NCBI GenBank assembly: GCA_030695945.1
Contig: JAUYOG010000019.1
Coordinates: 62,001-126,000, forward strand
Length of the DNA stretch: 64,000 bases
Origin: Ramlibacter sp.
Lineage (GTDB): Bacteria > Pseudomonadota > Gammaproteobacteria > Burkholderiales > Burkholderiaceae_C
Direction: 5' to 3'
The notes below the pieces were generated by a model. That model ran no database searches. It was not told where the DNA came from and saw nothing but the letters and a program-made list of their open reading frames with translations. The position numbers were made by a program, and so were the translations under genes. Every line of letters begins with the position of its first letter. The first letter of the stretch is position 1. Shown here piece by piece: positions 52,434 to 61,115 of the stretch.

Positions 52434-52745
52434 ATGCGCAGCGAAGTGAAAGTGACTTTTCCGGGTACCGAACCGGTCCGCATCGACCTGACGCAGGCGG
52501 AACAGATGTCGTCGGAGGAGGCCCGGACCTGGCTCGATCGCCAGTTCACGGAGCTGGGCTGCGAACCCGTGCGGCCGACGGGCAAGGTGCTGGCCGTGGA
52601 CAAGGTCGTGATGGTCGCCGAGGGCGCGGGCGCCGCGAAGTTCCAGGACGCGGCCTGGGCGAAGGAGTTCGCTCGCGCCGTGGGCGGCGCCCTCAACCGG
52701 CCGTACGTCCACGTGGACGTGGCCACGATGGCCGTCAGCTTCTGA
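52434..52745 (+). CDS. Hypothetical protein, 103 aa
   Basis: MRSEVKVTFPGTEPVRIDL, then SEEARTWLDRQFTELGCEP and a beta/alpha mix ending HVDVATMAVSF. It looks like a small compact alpha/beta domain without signal peptide or membrane segment. AAGGGAA 6 bases before ATG 52434 is a good ribosome site. I do not recognise the family. It faces the LysR gene convergently. Confidence 0.7.
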   Translation: MRSEVKVTFPGTEPVRIDLTQAEQMSSEEARTWLDRQFTELGCEPVRPTGKVLAVDKVVMVAEGAGAAKFQDAAWAKEFARAVGGALNRPYVHVDVATMAVSF

Positions 52746-52774
52746 GGTCCACGCCGGACTGAGCCGGCGGCCAT

Positions 52775-53674
52775 TCACCCGACTGCCCGCAGGCTGCGCC
52801 CCAGCGCGAGCTTGCGGATGCACGACGCGAACGAGCGCACCGCAGGCGACTGCTTGCTGTCGCGCTTCCACAGCATGCCCGGCGTGCGCACCGGCGTCGG
52901 GCTTTCGATCGGGATCACGCGGACGTCGTCGCGCGGCTGCACCGCGTGGCTGGAGACGATGGCCGCGAGTTGCGTGCGCGCCACCAGCCCCACCATCGGC
53001 GCGATCGTGTTCATCTCCGCGGCCACCACCGGCTCGGCCCCGCAGGCGCGGAAGCACTCGTCCAGCATCGTGCGGGTGGTGAAGTCGCCGGGCAGCAGCA
53101 CGAGGCTCTGCCGGTGCAGCTCCACCATGCGGATCCGCTTGCGCTGCGCGAGCGGATGCCGGGGCGACACCACCAGCACCATCTCCTCGGTGTAGAGCGG
53201 TTCGAACCACAGGCGCGTGGGGTCCGACGGCTGGTAGGCGATGCCCACGTCCAGCGACGCGTCGATGAGCCGCTGCGCGATCGCGTCCGCGGCGAGTTCG
53301 TCCACGGTGACCTTCACGGTGGGGTTGCGCTGCAGGAACATCGCGAGGCACTCCGGCACGAAGCCGATGTTGAACGTGCCGGTGGCGCCGATGCGCACCT
53401 CGCCGCTGAGCTGGTCGCCCGCGCGCATGAGGTCGGACATCCCCTGGTCCACCTCGCGCAGCGCCTTCGACGCGTAGCCGAGGAAGGTCTCGCCGGCCTC
53501 GGTCAGCATCACGCGCTTGCCGATGCGGTCGAACAGGAGATGGCCGAGCTCGTCCTCCAGTTGCCGGATCTGGTGCGAGAGCGTCGATTGCGTGACGTGC
53601 ACGCGCTCGGCGGCGCGGGTGAACGACAGGCACTCCGCCAGTGCGACGAAATAGCGCAGGTGGCGCAGTTCCAT
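52775..53674 (-). CDS. LysR-family transcriptional regulator
   Basis: A 299-aa regulator. MELRHLRYFVALAECLSFTRAAERVHVTQSTLSHQIRQLE region is the winged helix-turn-helix (residues 1-60); the rest is a periplasmic-binding-protein-like sensor domain (residues 90-290). ATG 53674 is the usual LysR start; 19 extra codons upstream are possible but lie in the operator region. It is divergent from the catabolic operon at 53788 and is its likely regulator, responding to a pathway intermediate. Confidence 0.93.
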   Translation of the reverse strand: MELRHLRYFVALAECLSFTRAAERVHVTQSTLSHQIRQLEDELGHLLFDRIGKRVMLTEAGETFLGYASKALREVDQGMSDLMRAGDQLSGEVRIGATGTFNIGFVPECLAMFLQRNPTVKVTVDELAADAIAQRLIDASLDVGIAYQPSDPTRLWFEPLYTEEMVLVVSPRHPLAQRKRIRMVELHRQSLVLLPGDFTTRTMLDECFRACGAEPVVAAEMNTIAPMVGLVARTQLAAIVSSHAVQPRDDVRVIPIESPTPVRTPGMLWKRDSKQSPAVRSFASCIRKLALGRSLRAVG

Positions 53675-53688
53675 AGGGTTTACCAGGG

Positions 53689-53721
53689 TGAATGATCGAC
53701 CGTGTCGATTTGAATGATCGA
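53689..53721. promoter_or_regulatory. LysR-type operator: inverted repeat plus 22-bp-spaced direct repeat
   Basis: ATCGA-CCGTG-TCGAT at 53695-53709 is a perfect inverted repeat with the T-N11-A core of LysR sites. TGAATGATCGA occurs at 53689 and again at 53711, exactly 22 bases apart (two helical turns). Both lie in the 113-base gap between the LysR gene and the dioxygenase. Confidence 0.6.
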
Positions 53722-53787
53722 AATTCTTCACTTCTTGTGGGCGATGTCAATCGATACAGTCCCGCAAATCGAACCCAGGAGACCCGC

Positions 53788-54681
53788 ATGGCGCAGATGG
53801 AATACGACACCCAGAGCATCACCGACGCCGTCATCGCGCGGATGGCGGAATGCCAGGACCCGCGCTTCGAGCAGGTGATGACCTCGCTCATCCGCCACCT
53901 GCACGCCTTCGCGCGCGACGTCGACCTGAAGGGCGACGAGTGGTTCAATGCAATCGAGTTTCTCACGGCGTGCGGCAAGGCCTGCGACGACAAGCGGCAG
54001 GAGTTCATCCTGCTGTCGGACACGCTGGGCCTGTCGATGCTGGTGGTGGCACTGGAGCACGCACGCGCATTGAAGGGTCGCAGCGGGGCCACGCCGCCGA
54101 CCGACGCCACCGTGCAAGGCCCCTTCTACTGGGAAGGCGCACCCGATCTGCCGCTGGGCAGCGACATCGCCGAAGGCGTTGCGGGCGAGCCCGCGCTCTA
54201 CAGCGGCCGCGTGACCGACCTCGAGGGCCAACCGCTGAAAGGCGCGCTGCTGGACGTCTGGTCCGGCGACGGTGAAGGCGTGTACGACATGCAGCGCGAG
54301 GACGGCGGCATGCGGGCCCGCGCCCGCATCCGCACCGACGCCCAGGGCCGCTACTGGTTCTGGTCGATCCGGCCGACCTTCTATCCCGTTCCGGACGACG
54401 GGCCCGTGGGCGACATGCTGCGCAAGATGGGCCGCCACCCCAACCGCCCGGGCCACATCCACATGAAGGTCTCGGCGCCCGGCCACAAGGAAGTGACCAC
54501 GCACCTGTTCGTCAAGGACAGCCCCTACCTGGACTCCGACGCGGTGTTCGGCGTGCGCGAAAGCCTGATCGTCGACTTCGAGAAGCACGAGCCCGGCACG
54601 GCGATGGACGGCCGCAAGATGTCCAGGCCGTACCACGTGGCGCATTACGACTTCCGCCTCATTCCGCAGGGTGCCGCATGA
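53788..54681 (+). CDS. Intradiol ring-cleavage dioxygenase (hydroxyquinol/catechol 1,2-dioxygenase type)
   Basis: A 297-aa non-haem Fe(III) enzyme. A helical dimerisation domain (1-100) is followed by GPFYWEGAPDLPLG, then LDVWSGDGEGVYD, RYWFWSIRPTFYPVP (Tyr ligands) and GHIHMKVSAPGHKEVTTHLF (His ligands). It cleaves a dihydroxylated ring between the hydroxyls; overall layout favours hydroxyquinol 1,2-dioxygenases. CAGGAGA 6 bases before ATG 53788 sets the start. First gene of the LysR-controlled operon. Confidence 0.9.
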   Translation: MAQMEYDTQSITDAVIARMAECQDPRFEQVMTSLIRHLHAFARDVDLKGDEWFNAIEFLTACGKACDDKRQEFILLSDTLGLSMLVVALEHARALKGRSGATPPTDATVQGPFYWEGAPDLPLGSDIAEGVAGEPALYSGRVTDLEGQPLKGALLDVWSGDGEGVYDMQREDGGMRARARIRTDAQGRYWFWSIRPTFYPVPDDGPVGDMLRKMGRHPNRPGHIHMKVSAPGHKEVTTHLFVKDSPYLDSDAVFGVRESLIVDFEKHEPGTAMDGRKMSRPYHVAHYDFRLIPQGAA

Positions 54682-54743
54682 GCCGCCGGGCCGCTCCCAA
54701 GGCGAATAGCACCGCAGTGCGCAGCACGGAGGTACTCCTGTGA
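54678..54743 (+). CDS. 21-codon leader ORF, copy 2 of a portable upstream element
   Basis: ATG 54678 overlaps the dioxygenase stop (ATGA) and TGA 54741-54743 overlaps the GTG of the next gene (GTGA). The peptide (MSRR-x-APKA, then TA, R, EV) agrees with copy 1 at 13 of 21 residues and the DNA at 53 of 66 bases. GGAGGT lies 7 bases before the downstream GTG. It acts as a coupling leader between two enzyme genes. Confidence 0.62.
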   Translation: MSRRAAPKANSTAVRSTEVLL

Positions 54744-55549
54744 GCTCCGTCAACAAGATCGGCAAATCTACGGTGCCCCGCACCGCGATCAGCACGTCCG
54801 ACGAACACAGCATCACGGTGCGCGGCGAGGACCTGTGCGATGACCTGATCGGGCGCATCTCCTTCACCGATTACTTCAGCCTGCTGGTGACCGGCGTGCG
54901 GCCGACGCGCGGCGACGCGATGGTGCTGGACGCCACGCTGGTCGCGATCGCCGATCACGGCATGGTGCCGAGCGTGCAGGCCGCCCGCATGACCTATGCC
55001 GCCGCACCGGACGCACTGCAGGGCGCGGTGGCTGCCGGCATCCTCGGTTGCGGCAGTGTGATCCTGGGCGCGTCGGAGACGGCCGGCCGGCTGTTCACTG
55101 AGGTGAACGAAGCCGCTGTAGATGGCGACTTGCGCTCCGCGGCACTCGCGGTGGTGCGCCGCTGGCATGCCGCCGGCCAGCCCATCCCCGGCTACGGCCA
55201 CCCGCTGCACAAGGTACGCGACCCGCGTGTGCAAAGGCTGTTCGCCGTGGCCAAGGAAGCGGGTACCAGCCTGCGCTTCGTGGAGATCGCCGAGGCGATC
55301 GAACAGGTCATCCCGGAAGTGGTCGGCAAGGACCTGCGGCTGAACGTGTCGGCCGCGATCCCGGCCGTGCTGCTCGGAACCCACTTCCCGCTCGTCGGGC
55401 TGCGCGGCGTGCCCATCCTCGCGCGCACCGCGGGTTTGATCGCGCACCTGTGCGAAGAGGCGGTGACCCCGAGCGGCTTCGCCCTCTCCTACCAGGCCAC
55501 GCGCGAGCTGGTGTACGAAGGCCAGCCGGCCAAGGCGAAGCAACCGTGA
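54740..55549 (+). CDS. Citryl-CoA lyase/citrate synthase-like protein
   Basis: A 269-aa protein of the short citrate-synthase-like class. PIPGYGHPLHKVRDPR holds the conserved His, and the fold matches the C-terminal lyase part of ATP-citrate lyase. Members cleave or form citryl-CoA-like adducts. GTG 54740 is coupled to the leader ORF and preceded by GGAGG. Next to a CoA transferase, it may cleave a CoA thioester made from the ring-fission product. The substrate is not known. Confidence 0.87.
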   Translation: MSSVNKIGKSTVPRTAISTSDEHSITVRGEDLCDDLIGRISFTDYFSLLVTGVRPTRGDAMVLDATLVAIADHGMVPSVQAARMTYAAAPDALQGAVAAGILGCGSVILGASETAGRLFTEVNEAAVDGDLRSAALAVVRRWHAAGQPIPGYGHPLHKVRDPRVQRLFAVAKEAGTSLRFVEIAEAIEQVIPEVVGKDLRLNVSAAIPAVLLGTHFPLVGLRGVPILARTAGLIAHLCEEAVTPSGFALSYQATRELVYEGQPAKAKQP

Positions 55550-56694
55550 TCGAAGTCCTCAAGGACGTGCGCGTGCTCGAACAGGGCACGTTCATCACCG
55601 GCCCGGCCTGCGGCATGATGCTCGGCGACCTGGGCGCGGACGTGATCAAGGTCGAACAACCGGGCACGGGCGACCCGTTCCGCGCCTTCAAGGGCGGCCT
55701 GTACAGCCCGCATTTCCAGACCTACAACCGCAACAAGCGCAGCATCACCATCAACCCCAAGCAGCCCGCCGACCGCGAAAAGCTGTACGAGCTGGTGAAG
55801 ACGGCCGACGTGTACATCCAGAACTTCCGGCCCGGCGTTGCCGAGCAACTGGGCGTGGGTGAACAGCAGCTGCGTGCGCTCAACCCGCGCCTCATCTACT
55901 GCTCCATCAGCGGCTTCGGGCCGGACGGCCCCGCGGCCTCTCGCCCGAGCTACGACACGGTTGCGCAGGCGGCCAGCGGCTACCTCAAGCTGCTGGTGAA
56001 CCCGGCGAATCCGCGCGTCGTCGGGCCGGCCATCGCCGATGCCGTCACCGGCTTCTATGCCGCCTACGGCGTGCTGGGCGCGCTGTACGAGCGCTCGCGC
56101 ACCGGGCATGGCCGCAAGGTCGAAGTGTCGATGCTCGAAGCCATGGCGCACTGGAACCTCGATGCCTTCACGCACTACTACTCCGCCGGCGAGGTGATGG
56201 GGCCGTTCAGCCGCCCGCGCGTGTCGCAGTCGTACGTGCTGGAGTGCAAGGACGGCAAGTGGGTGGCCCTGCACATGTCGTCGCCCGAGAAGTTCTGGCA
56301 GGGCCTGGCCAACGCCATCGACCGGCCCGACATGTTCCAGGACCCGCGCTTTGCCAGCCGCGAGGCGCGCATCGAGCACCAGGAAGACATCATCGCGCTG
56401 CTGGCCGCCGTCTTCGCCACGCGCACCCGCACCGAGTGGTGCAACCGCCTGCTGGCCGAGGACGTGCCGCACGCGCCCATGTATGGCACGGACGAAGCTT
56501 TGGAAGACCCGCAAGCCAAACACTTGCAGTTGCTCGTGTCGGCACAGCACGCCACCATGGGCGAGTTCCGCACCGTTCGCCCGCCCGTCACCTTCGATGG
56601 CGAGCGGTCGCTCTCGGTGCGGCCGCCACCGACGCTGGGCGAGCACAACGGCGAGATCGACGACATGCTGCACGCAGCACGGAGCACGGCATGA
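55546..56694 (+). CDS. CaiB/BaiF (class III) CoA transferase
   Basis: A 382-aa class III CoA transferase. LEQGTFITGPACGMMLGDLG and RNKRSITINPK are family motifs; RPSYDTVAQAASG carries the catalytic Asp. It moves CoA between carboxylic acids. GTG 55546 overlaps the lyase stop (GTGA). Together with the lyase it implies activation to a CoA thioester and C-C cleavage. Confidence 0.93.
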   Translation: MIEVLKDVRVLEQGTFITGPACGMMLGDLGADVIKVEQPGTGDPFRAFKGGLYSPHFQTYNRNKRSITINPKQPADREKLYELVKTADVYIQNFRPGVAEQLGVGEQQLRALNPRLIYCSISGFGPDGPAASRPSYDTVAQAASGYLKLLVNPANPRVVGPAIADAVTGFYAAYGVLGALYERSRTGHGRKVEVSMLEAMAHWNLDAFTHYYSAGEVMGPFSRPRVSQSYVLECKDGKWVALHMSSPEKFWQGLANAIDRPDMFQDPRFASREARIEHQEDIIALLAAVFATRTRTEWCNRLLAEDVPHAPMYGTDEALEDPQAKHLQLLVSAQHATMGEFRTVRPPVTFDGERSLSVRPPPTLGEHNGEIDDMLHAARSTA

Positions 56695-57242
56695 CCTTGA
56701 AAGTGGGCCTCATCATCGGCAGCCTTCGCAAAGCCTCGTACAGCCGCCGCCTCGCGCTGGCGCTGGGGGAGCTGGCGCCCGCCGGCCTTGCCATGAAGGA
56801 ACTGGCGTACGGCGACCTCCCCCTCTACAACGGCGACCTGGAACCGGAAACGCCGCAGCCCTGGCTGCGGTTCCGCGCCGAGGTGTTGGCCAGCGACGCG
56901 CTGCTGTTCGTCATCCCCGAATACAACCGCTCCATTCCCGGCGGCGTGAAAAACGCCATCGACGTCGCCTCCAAGCCCACGGGCAGGAACTGCTGGGCCG
57001 GCAAGCCGGCGCTGGTCGTCAGCCAGAGCACCGGCCCGCTCGGCGGGCTGGCAGGTTCCTACGCGCTCAAGCAGGCGCTGGCGGCGGTCAATTGCGCCAC
57101 CATGCCGCACCCGGAGGTGTACCTCGGCCGCATCGCCACACTGTTCGACGGCGACGGACCGCTGGTTCCCGACACGCGGGACTTCCTGCGCGGCGTGCTC
57201 GCGAGCTACGAAACCTGGATCACGCGCTTCGTGCCGCGCTGA
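56691..57242 (+). CDS. NADPH-dependent FMN reductase
   Basis: A 183-aa flavodoxin-like reductase. LIIGSLRKASYSRRLA is the phosphate-binding loop, and PEYNRSIPGGVKNAID the family signature. It may supply reduced flavin or reduce a quinone in the pathway. It overlaps the CoA transferase by ATGA and precedes the transporter genes by 33 bases. Confidence 0.92.
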   Translation: MTLKVGLIIGSLRKASYSRRLALALGELAPAGLAMKELAYGDLPLYNGDLEPETPQPWLRFRAEVLASDALLFVIPEYNRSIPGGVKNAIDVASKPTGRNCWAGKPALVVSQSTGPLGGLAGSYALKQALAAVNCATMPHPEVYLGRIATLFDGDGPLVPDTRDFLRGVLASYETWITRFVPR

Positions 57243-57275
57243 AGCACGTCACAGACCAACGAAGGAGACAAAGCC

Positions 57276-58481
57276 ATGACGACGAGAACCACTTTCCAAC
57301 GCCGCACCGTCCTTGCCGCGGCCGCGGCTTCGGCCGCGCTGCCCCTGGCGGCCTGGGCGCAGCAGCCGCCGATCCGCATCGGCAGCACGCTGGCGCTCAC
57401 CGGGCCGCTCTCGGCCACCGCGCAGGTGCACAAGCTGGTGGGCGAGATCTACGTGGAAGACCTGAACAGGCGCGGCGGGCTGCTCGGCCGCAAGGTGGAG
57501 TGGATCCTGAAGGACGACCAGTCCAAGGCCGACCTGGCCCGCACGCTGTACGAGCAGCTGATCACCTCCGACAAGGTGGACCTGTTGATGGGACCGTACG
57601 CCACCGGCGGCATCCTCTCCGCGATGGGCGTGGCCCAGCGCTACAACAAGGTGCTGGTGCACCACACGCTGGGCGTGCCCTCGCTGGCCAAGTACGACAT
57701 GCAGTTCCCGGCCTGGTCGCTGGGGTCGGACCCGGGCAACACCACGACCAACACCGTGTTCGAGGCGCTGGCCAAGGGGCCGAGGCCGCCGAAGACGGTG
57801 GCCGTCGTCACCAGCAAGTTCCCTTCGATCCACTTCATGTCGATGGGCGCGCGCGAGACGATGAAAAAGCGCGGCCTGCAGGAGGTGCTGTTCCTCGAGT
57901 GGGAATTCGGCAACCGCGACTTCGGACCGATCGCCAGCCGTGTCAAGGACGCCAAGCCCGACTTCGTGTGGGTCGGCGCAATCGGGCTGGACGGCAACCT
58001 GCTGCTCGACGCGATGAAGAAGATCGACTACGCGCCGCCGCAGCATTTCTACCTGTACCCGGCGCCGGGGCCGCTGGTGACCCTGCCCGAGGCCAGCGGG
58101 GCGCTGTCGGTCACCATCTTCGAGGAACACCCGCCCTTCACCTCGCGCCCGAAGGCCGCCGAGTTCATCAAGACCTACCGCGAGCGCGCGGCCAAGGCGA
58201 ACTTCCCCGACACCTCGGTGGAAGTGCAGGCAGCCGCCTCGTTCACGGCCTGGCAGATCCTGGAAGGCGCCGTCAACGCGACGAAGAGCCTGGACGACAA
58301 GGTACTGGCTGACTGGCTGAAGAAGAACCGCGTCGAAACCATCCAGGGGTCGCTGCGGTTCGACGGGCCTTCGAACTACGGCGACGACCTGATGCGCATC
58401 AAGCAGGTGCAGAACGGCAAGTGGGTCGTGGTGTATCCGCCGGAATTCAGCCCGCCCGGCGTGAAAATGACCGCCCGCTGA
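57276..58481 (+). CDS. Branched-chain-amino-acid-type ABC transporter substrate-binding protein
   Basis: A 401-aa periplasmic protein (Peripla_BP_6). The N-terminus has a twin-Arg signal (QRRTVLAAAAA) ending AWAQ, then PIRIGSTLALTGPLSAT. In this class, ligands range from Leu/Ile/Val to aromatic acids; the operon suggests an aromatic or related acid. GAAGGAG 9 bases before ATG 57276. It lies 4 bases before the permease gene. Confidence 0.93.
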   Translation: MTTRTTFQRRTVLAAAAASAALPLAAWAQQPPIRIGSTLALTGPLSATAQVHKLVGEIYVEDLNRRGGLLGRKVEWILKDDQSKADLARTLYEQLITSDKVDLLMGPYATGGILSAMGVAQRYNKVLVHHTLGVPSLAKYDMQFPAWSLGSDPGNTTTNTVFEALAKGPRPPKTVAVVTSKFPSIHFMSMGARETMKKRGLQEVLFLEWEFGNRDFGPIASRVKDAKPDFVWVGAIGLDGNLLLDAMKKIDYAPPQHFYLYPAPGPLVTLPEASGALSVTIFEEHPPFTSRPKAAEFIKTYRERAAKANFPDTSVEVQAAASFTAWQILEGAVNATKSLDDKVLADWLKKNRVETIQGSLRFDGPSNYGDDLMRIKQVQNGKWVVVYPPEFSPPGVKMTAR

Positions 58482-58485
58482 GCCC

Positions 58486-59346
58486 ATGAGCTTTCCGAGC
58501 TGGACGCTGTTGTCGCAGTCGGTGCTGTCGGGCGTGTTCGCCGGCGCGCTGTACGGCCTCCTGGGACTGGGGCTCGGCCTCAGCTGGGGGCTGCTGCGCA
58601 CGATCAACCTGGCGCACTTCGCCTTTGCCTTCCTCTCGGCCTACATCTGCTACCAGCTGGCGGCGGTGTCCCACGTGGACCCGCTGCTCACCCTGGTCGG
58701 CATCGTGCCGCTGATGTTCGCGCTGGGGGCGGGGCTGCACTGGCTGACCGACCGCTTCCGGCTCACGCCGTTCAGCTCGCTGCTGCTCACGTTCGGCTTC
58801 ATGGGCATCGTGGAGTCGCTGATGCAGACGCTCTGGACGGCCGACCCGCGCAAGCTCGAATCGCACTACGCCGAAATGAAGTTCCGCCTCGGCCCGCTGT
58901 ACCTGCCGATCCCCGAGGTATTGACGCTGGTGCTGGCTGTGGCCATCACGGTGGCGGTGTGGGCGGTGCTGCGCTTCACCGACCTGGGCAAGGCCTTGCG
59001 CGCGTCCGCCGAGGACGCGCCGGTGGCGGCCGCTTTCGGCATCAACCAGCGCCGTAACGGCTTCCTGCTTGCGGGTACCTGCTCCGCGATCGCGGGCATC
59101 GCCGGCGTCTGCCTCGCGTTGTCCAGCAGCATCAGCCCGTCGCAGATGTATGCCTGGGTGGGCGTGGTGTTCGCTGCCGTGATGCTGGGCGGGCTGGGCA
59201 GCGCCCTCGGCCCGCTGGTGGCCGGCATCGTGATCGGCGTGAGCGAGGCGGTGACCATGGCGGTCACCTCGCCTTCGTGGGCCCCGCTGGTGTCGTTCAC
59301 GCTGCTGATCCTGATCCTGTTGCTGCGGCCGGGGCGCATCCGGTGA
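58486..59346 (+). CDS. LivH-type ABC transporter permease
   Basis: A 286-aa permease with about eight helices and the LGLGLSWGLLRTINLAH motif of LivH proteins. It forms the membrane channel with the LivM part of the next gene. The stop overlaps the next start (GTGA). The ATG at 58486 follows the binding-protein stop by 4 bases. Confidence 0.92.
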   Translation: MSFPSWTLLSQSVLSGVFAGALYGLLGLGLGLSWGLLRTINLAHFAFAFLSAYICYQLAAVSHVDPLLTLVGIVPLMFALGAGLHWLTDRFRLTPFSSLLLTFGFMGIVESLMQTLWTADPRKLESHYAEMKFRLGPLYLPIPEVLTLVLAVAITVAVWAVLRFTDLGKALRASAEDAPVAAAFGINQRRNGFLLAGTCSAIAGIAGVCLALSSSISPSQMYAWVGVVFAAVMLGGLGSALGPLVAGIVIGVSEAVTMAVTSPSWAPLVSFTLLILILLLRPGRIR

Positions 59347-61115
59347 CAACACGCCGCGTCCCCGCCGGCATCCTGGCGGCCGGCTTGCTGATGGGCGCGC
59401 TGCCGTTCCTGAAGCTCCCGGCGTTCTACGAGTCGTTTCTTTATCTGGCGCTGTTCTGGATCGTGCTCGCCACGTCCTGGAACATCCTGTCGGGGTATGC
59501 GGGCTACTTCTCGTTCGGGCACGGCGCGTTCTTCGGCGCCGGGGTCTACACCTCGGCCACTCTCGCGGCGAAATTCAACGGGCCCTTCCTGTGGACGCGG
59601 CCCGGGGCGGCGCTGGTGGCCGCGGCGATCGGGGTCGGGGTCGGCGCGGTGGTGTTCCGCGTCCGCGGCGTGCGCGGCGAGGTGTTCGCCCTGCTCACGC
59701 TGGCTGTCACCTTCGTGCTGGCCACCATCATCGGCAACACGCCGATCGACGGCGGGCCGGGCGTGTACCTGAACGCGGTGCCGGTGCCCAAGCTCGGGCC
59801 CTCGCCCACGTCCAGCCTGTACCTGATGATGCTGGCGGCGGCCGTGACGACGCTGCTGGCGTCGTGGGCGATCCGCCATTCGCGCTTCGGCGCGGGACTC
59901 TTCGCCATCCACGACGACGAGGACGCAGCCGAGGTCATGGGGGTGCCGACCTATCGTTGGAAGCTGGCGGCGCTGGCGGTCTCGTGCGCGCTGGCCGGAC
60001 TGGCGGGCGGCATCCATGCACTGTTCATCTCGTACGTGACGACGGCCGAGACCTTCAACCTGACGGTGCCGCTCACCGTGGTGCTCATGAGCATCCTGGG
60101 CGGCACGCGGCACTGGGCCGGCCCGGCCATCGGCGCGGTTGCGATCACGTGTCTGCTGTTCGCTTTCACCGGCGGGGAATATGCGGTGCTGGGCAAGGGT
60201 GCGATCGGCCTGATCCTGGTGATCGGGATCCTGTTCATGCCCGAAGGGGTGATGGGGTTTCGTGCTTTCGCACGCACCCCAAGGGGCGTCATGGGCCCCC
60301 CCCCACCCCAACCCTCCCCCTCGAGGGGGAGGGAGTCCAATTCACCCCCTCCCCCTCTGGGGGAGGGCCGGGGTGGGGGCACGCCCGAAGTGCTCCTTCG
60401 CGTCGAGGCCCTCTCCAAATCCTTCCGCGGTCTCAAGGCGCTGTCCAACGTCTCGCTGCAGGTGCGCAAGGGCGAGATCCTCGGCCTGCTCGGCCCGAAC
60501 GGCTCGGGCAAGTCCACCTTCATCAACGTGGTGAGCGGACACTACCTGCCCGACGGCGGCGAGGTGTGGCTGGATGGGCGCAACATCGCCGGCCTGCCGG
60601 CGCACGAGATCGCCCGCGCCGGCATCGCGCGCACCTACCAGATCCCGCGGCCGTTCGCACAGATGAACGTGCTGGACAACGTCGCCGTGGCCGCCATGTA
60701 TGCCGGCCGGGGCTTGCCCTCGCTGGAGTCCGGGCGGCGCGAGGCGATGCAATGGCTGGAGTTCACGCACCTGGCCGGCAAGGCGCATAGCCTGCCGGGC
60801 GGGCTGAACCTGCACCAGCGCAAGTTCCTGGAGCTGGCGCGTGCGCTGGCCTCGCGGCCCAAGCTGGTGCTGCTGGACGAAGTGCTGTGTGGGCTCACGC
60901 CCACGGAGATCCAGTCGGCCGTGGAGCAGATCCGCCGCATCCGCGACCAGGGCACCACCATCGTCTTCGTCGAGCACGTGATGGACGCGGTGATGGCGCT
61001 CACCGACCGGCTCGTCGTGTTCGACCAGGGCGTCATGCTGGCGGAAGGCGCCCCGCGCGACGTGATGCAAAGCCCCGCCGTGATGAGCGCGTACCTGGGC
61101 GTGGCGCATGCTTGA
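59343..61115 (+). CDS. Fused LivM permease and LivG ATPase
   Basis: One 590-codon frame. Residues 1-315 are a LivM-type permease (SGYAGYFSFGHGAFFGAG). Residues about 316-346 are Pro/Gly/Arg/Ser-rich and encoded by an intergenic-type palindromic repeat. Residues about 349-590 are a LivG ATPase: GLLGPNGSGKST (Walker A), QRKFLELARAL, KLVLLDEVLCGLTP (Walker B). GTG 59343 overlaps the LivH stop and fixes the start. A GTG at 60390 could start LivG alone (241 aa), so either a fusion or two products is possible. It overlaps the LivF gene by 8 nt. Confidence 0.9.
   Translation: MTTRRVPAGILAAGLLMGALPFLKLPAFYESFLYLALFWIVLATSWNILSGYAGYFSFGHGAFFGAGVYTSATLAAKFNGPFLWTRPGAALVAAAIGVGVGAVVFRVRGVRGEVFALLTLAVTFVLATIIGNTPIDGGPGVYLNAVPVPKLGPSPTSSLYLMMLAAAVTTLLASWAIRHSRFGAGLFAIHDDEDAAEVMGVPTYRWKLAALAVSCALAGLAGGIHALFISYVTTAETFNLTVPLTVVLMSILGGTRHWAGPAIGAVAITCLLFAFTGGEYAVLGKGAIGLILVIGILFMPEGVMGFRAFARTPRGVMGPPPPQPSPSRGRESNSPPPPLGEGRGGGTPEVLLRVEALSKSFRGLKALSNVSLQVRKGEILGLLGPNGSGKSTFINVVSGHYLPDGGEVWLDGRNIAGLPAHEIARAGIARTYQIPRPFAQMNVLDNVAVAAMYAGRGLPSLESGRREAMQWLEFTHLAGKAHSLPGGLNLHQRKFLELARALASRPKLVLLDEVLCGLTPTEIQSAVEQIRRIRDQGTTIVFVEHVMDAVMALTDRLVVFDQGVMLAEGAPRDVMQSPAVMSAYLGVAHA
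60312..60367. repeat. GC-rich palindromic repeat inside a coding frame
   Basis: A perfect 22-bp palindrome (CCCTCCCCCTC and its complement, 60312-60333) and a second stem CCCTCCCCC-TCT-GGGGGAGGG (60347-60367) are nested in outer C- and G-runs from about 60290 to 60380. This is the layout of intergenic repeats, yet the frame stays open and encodes the LivM-LivG linker. Confidence 0.75.
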
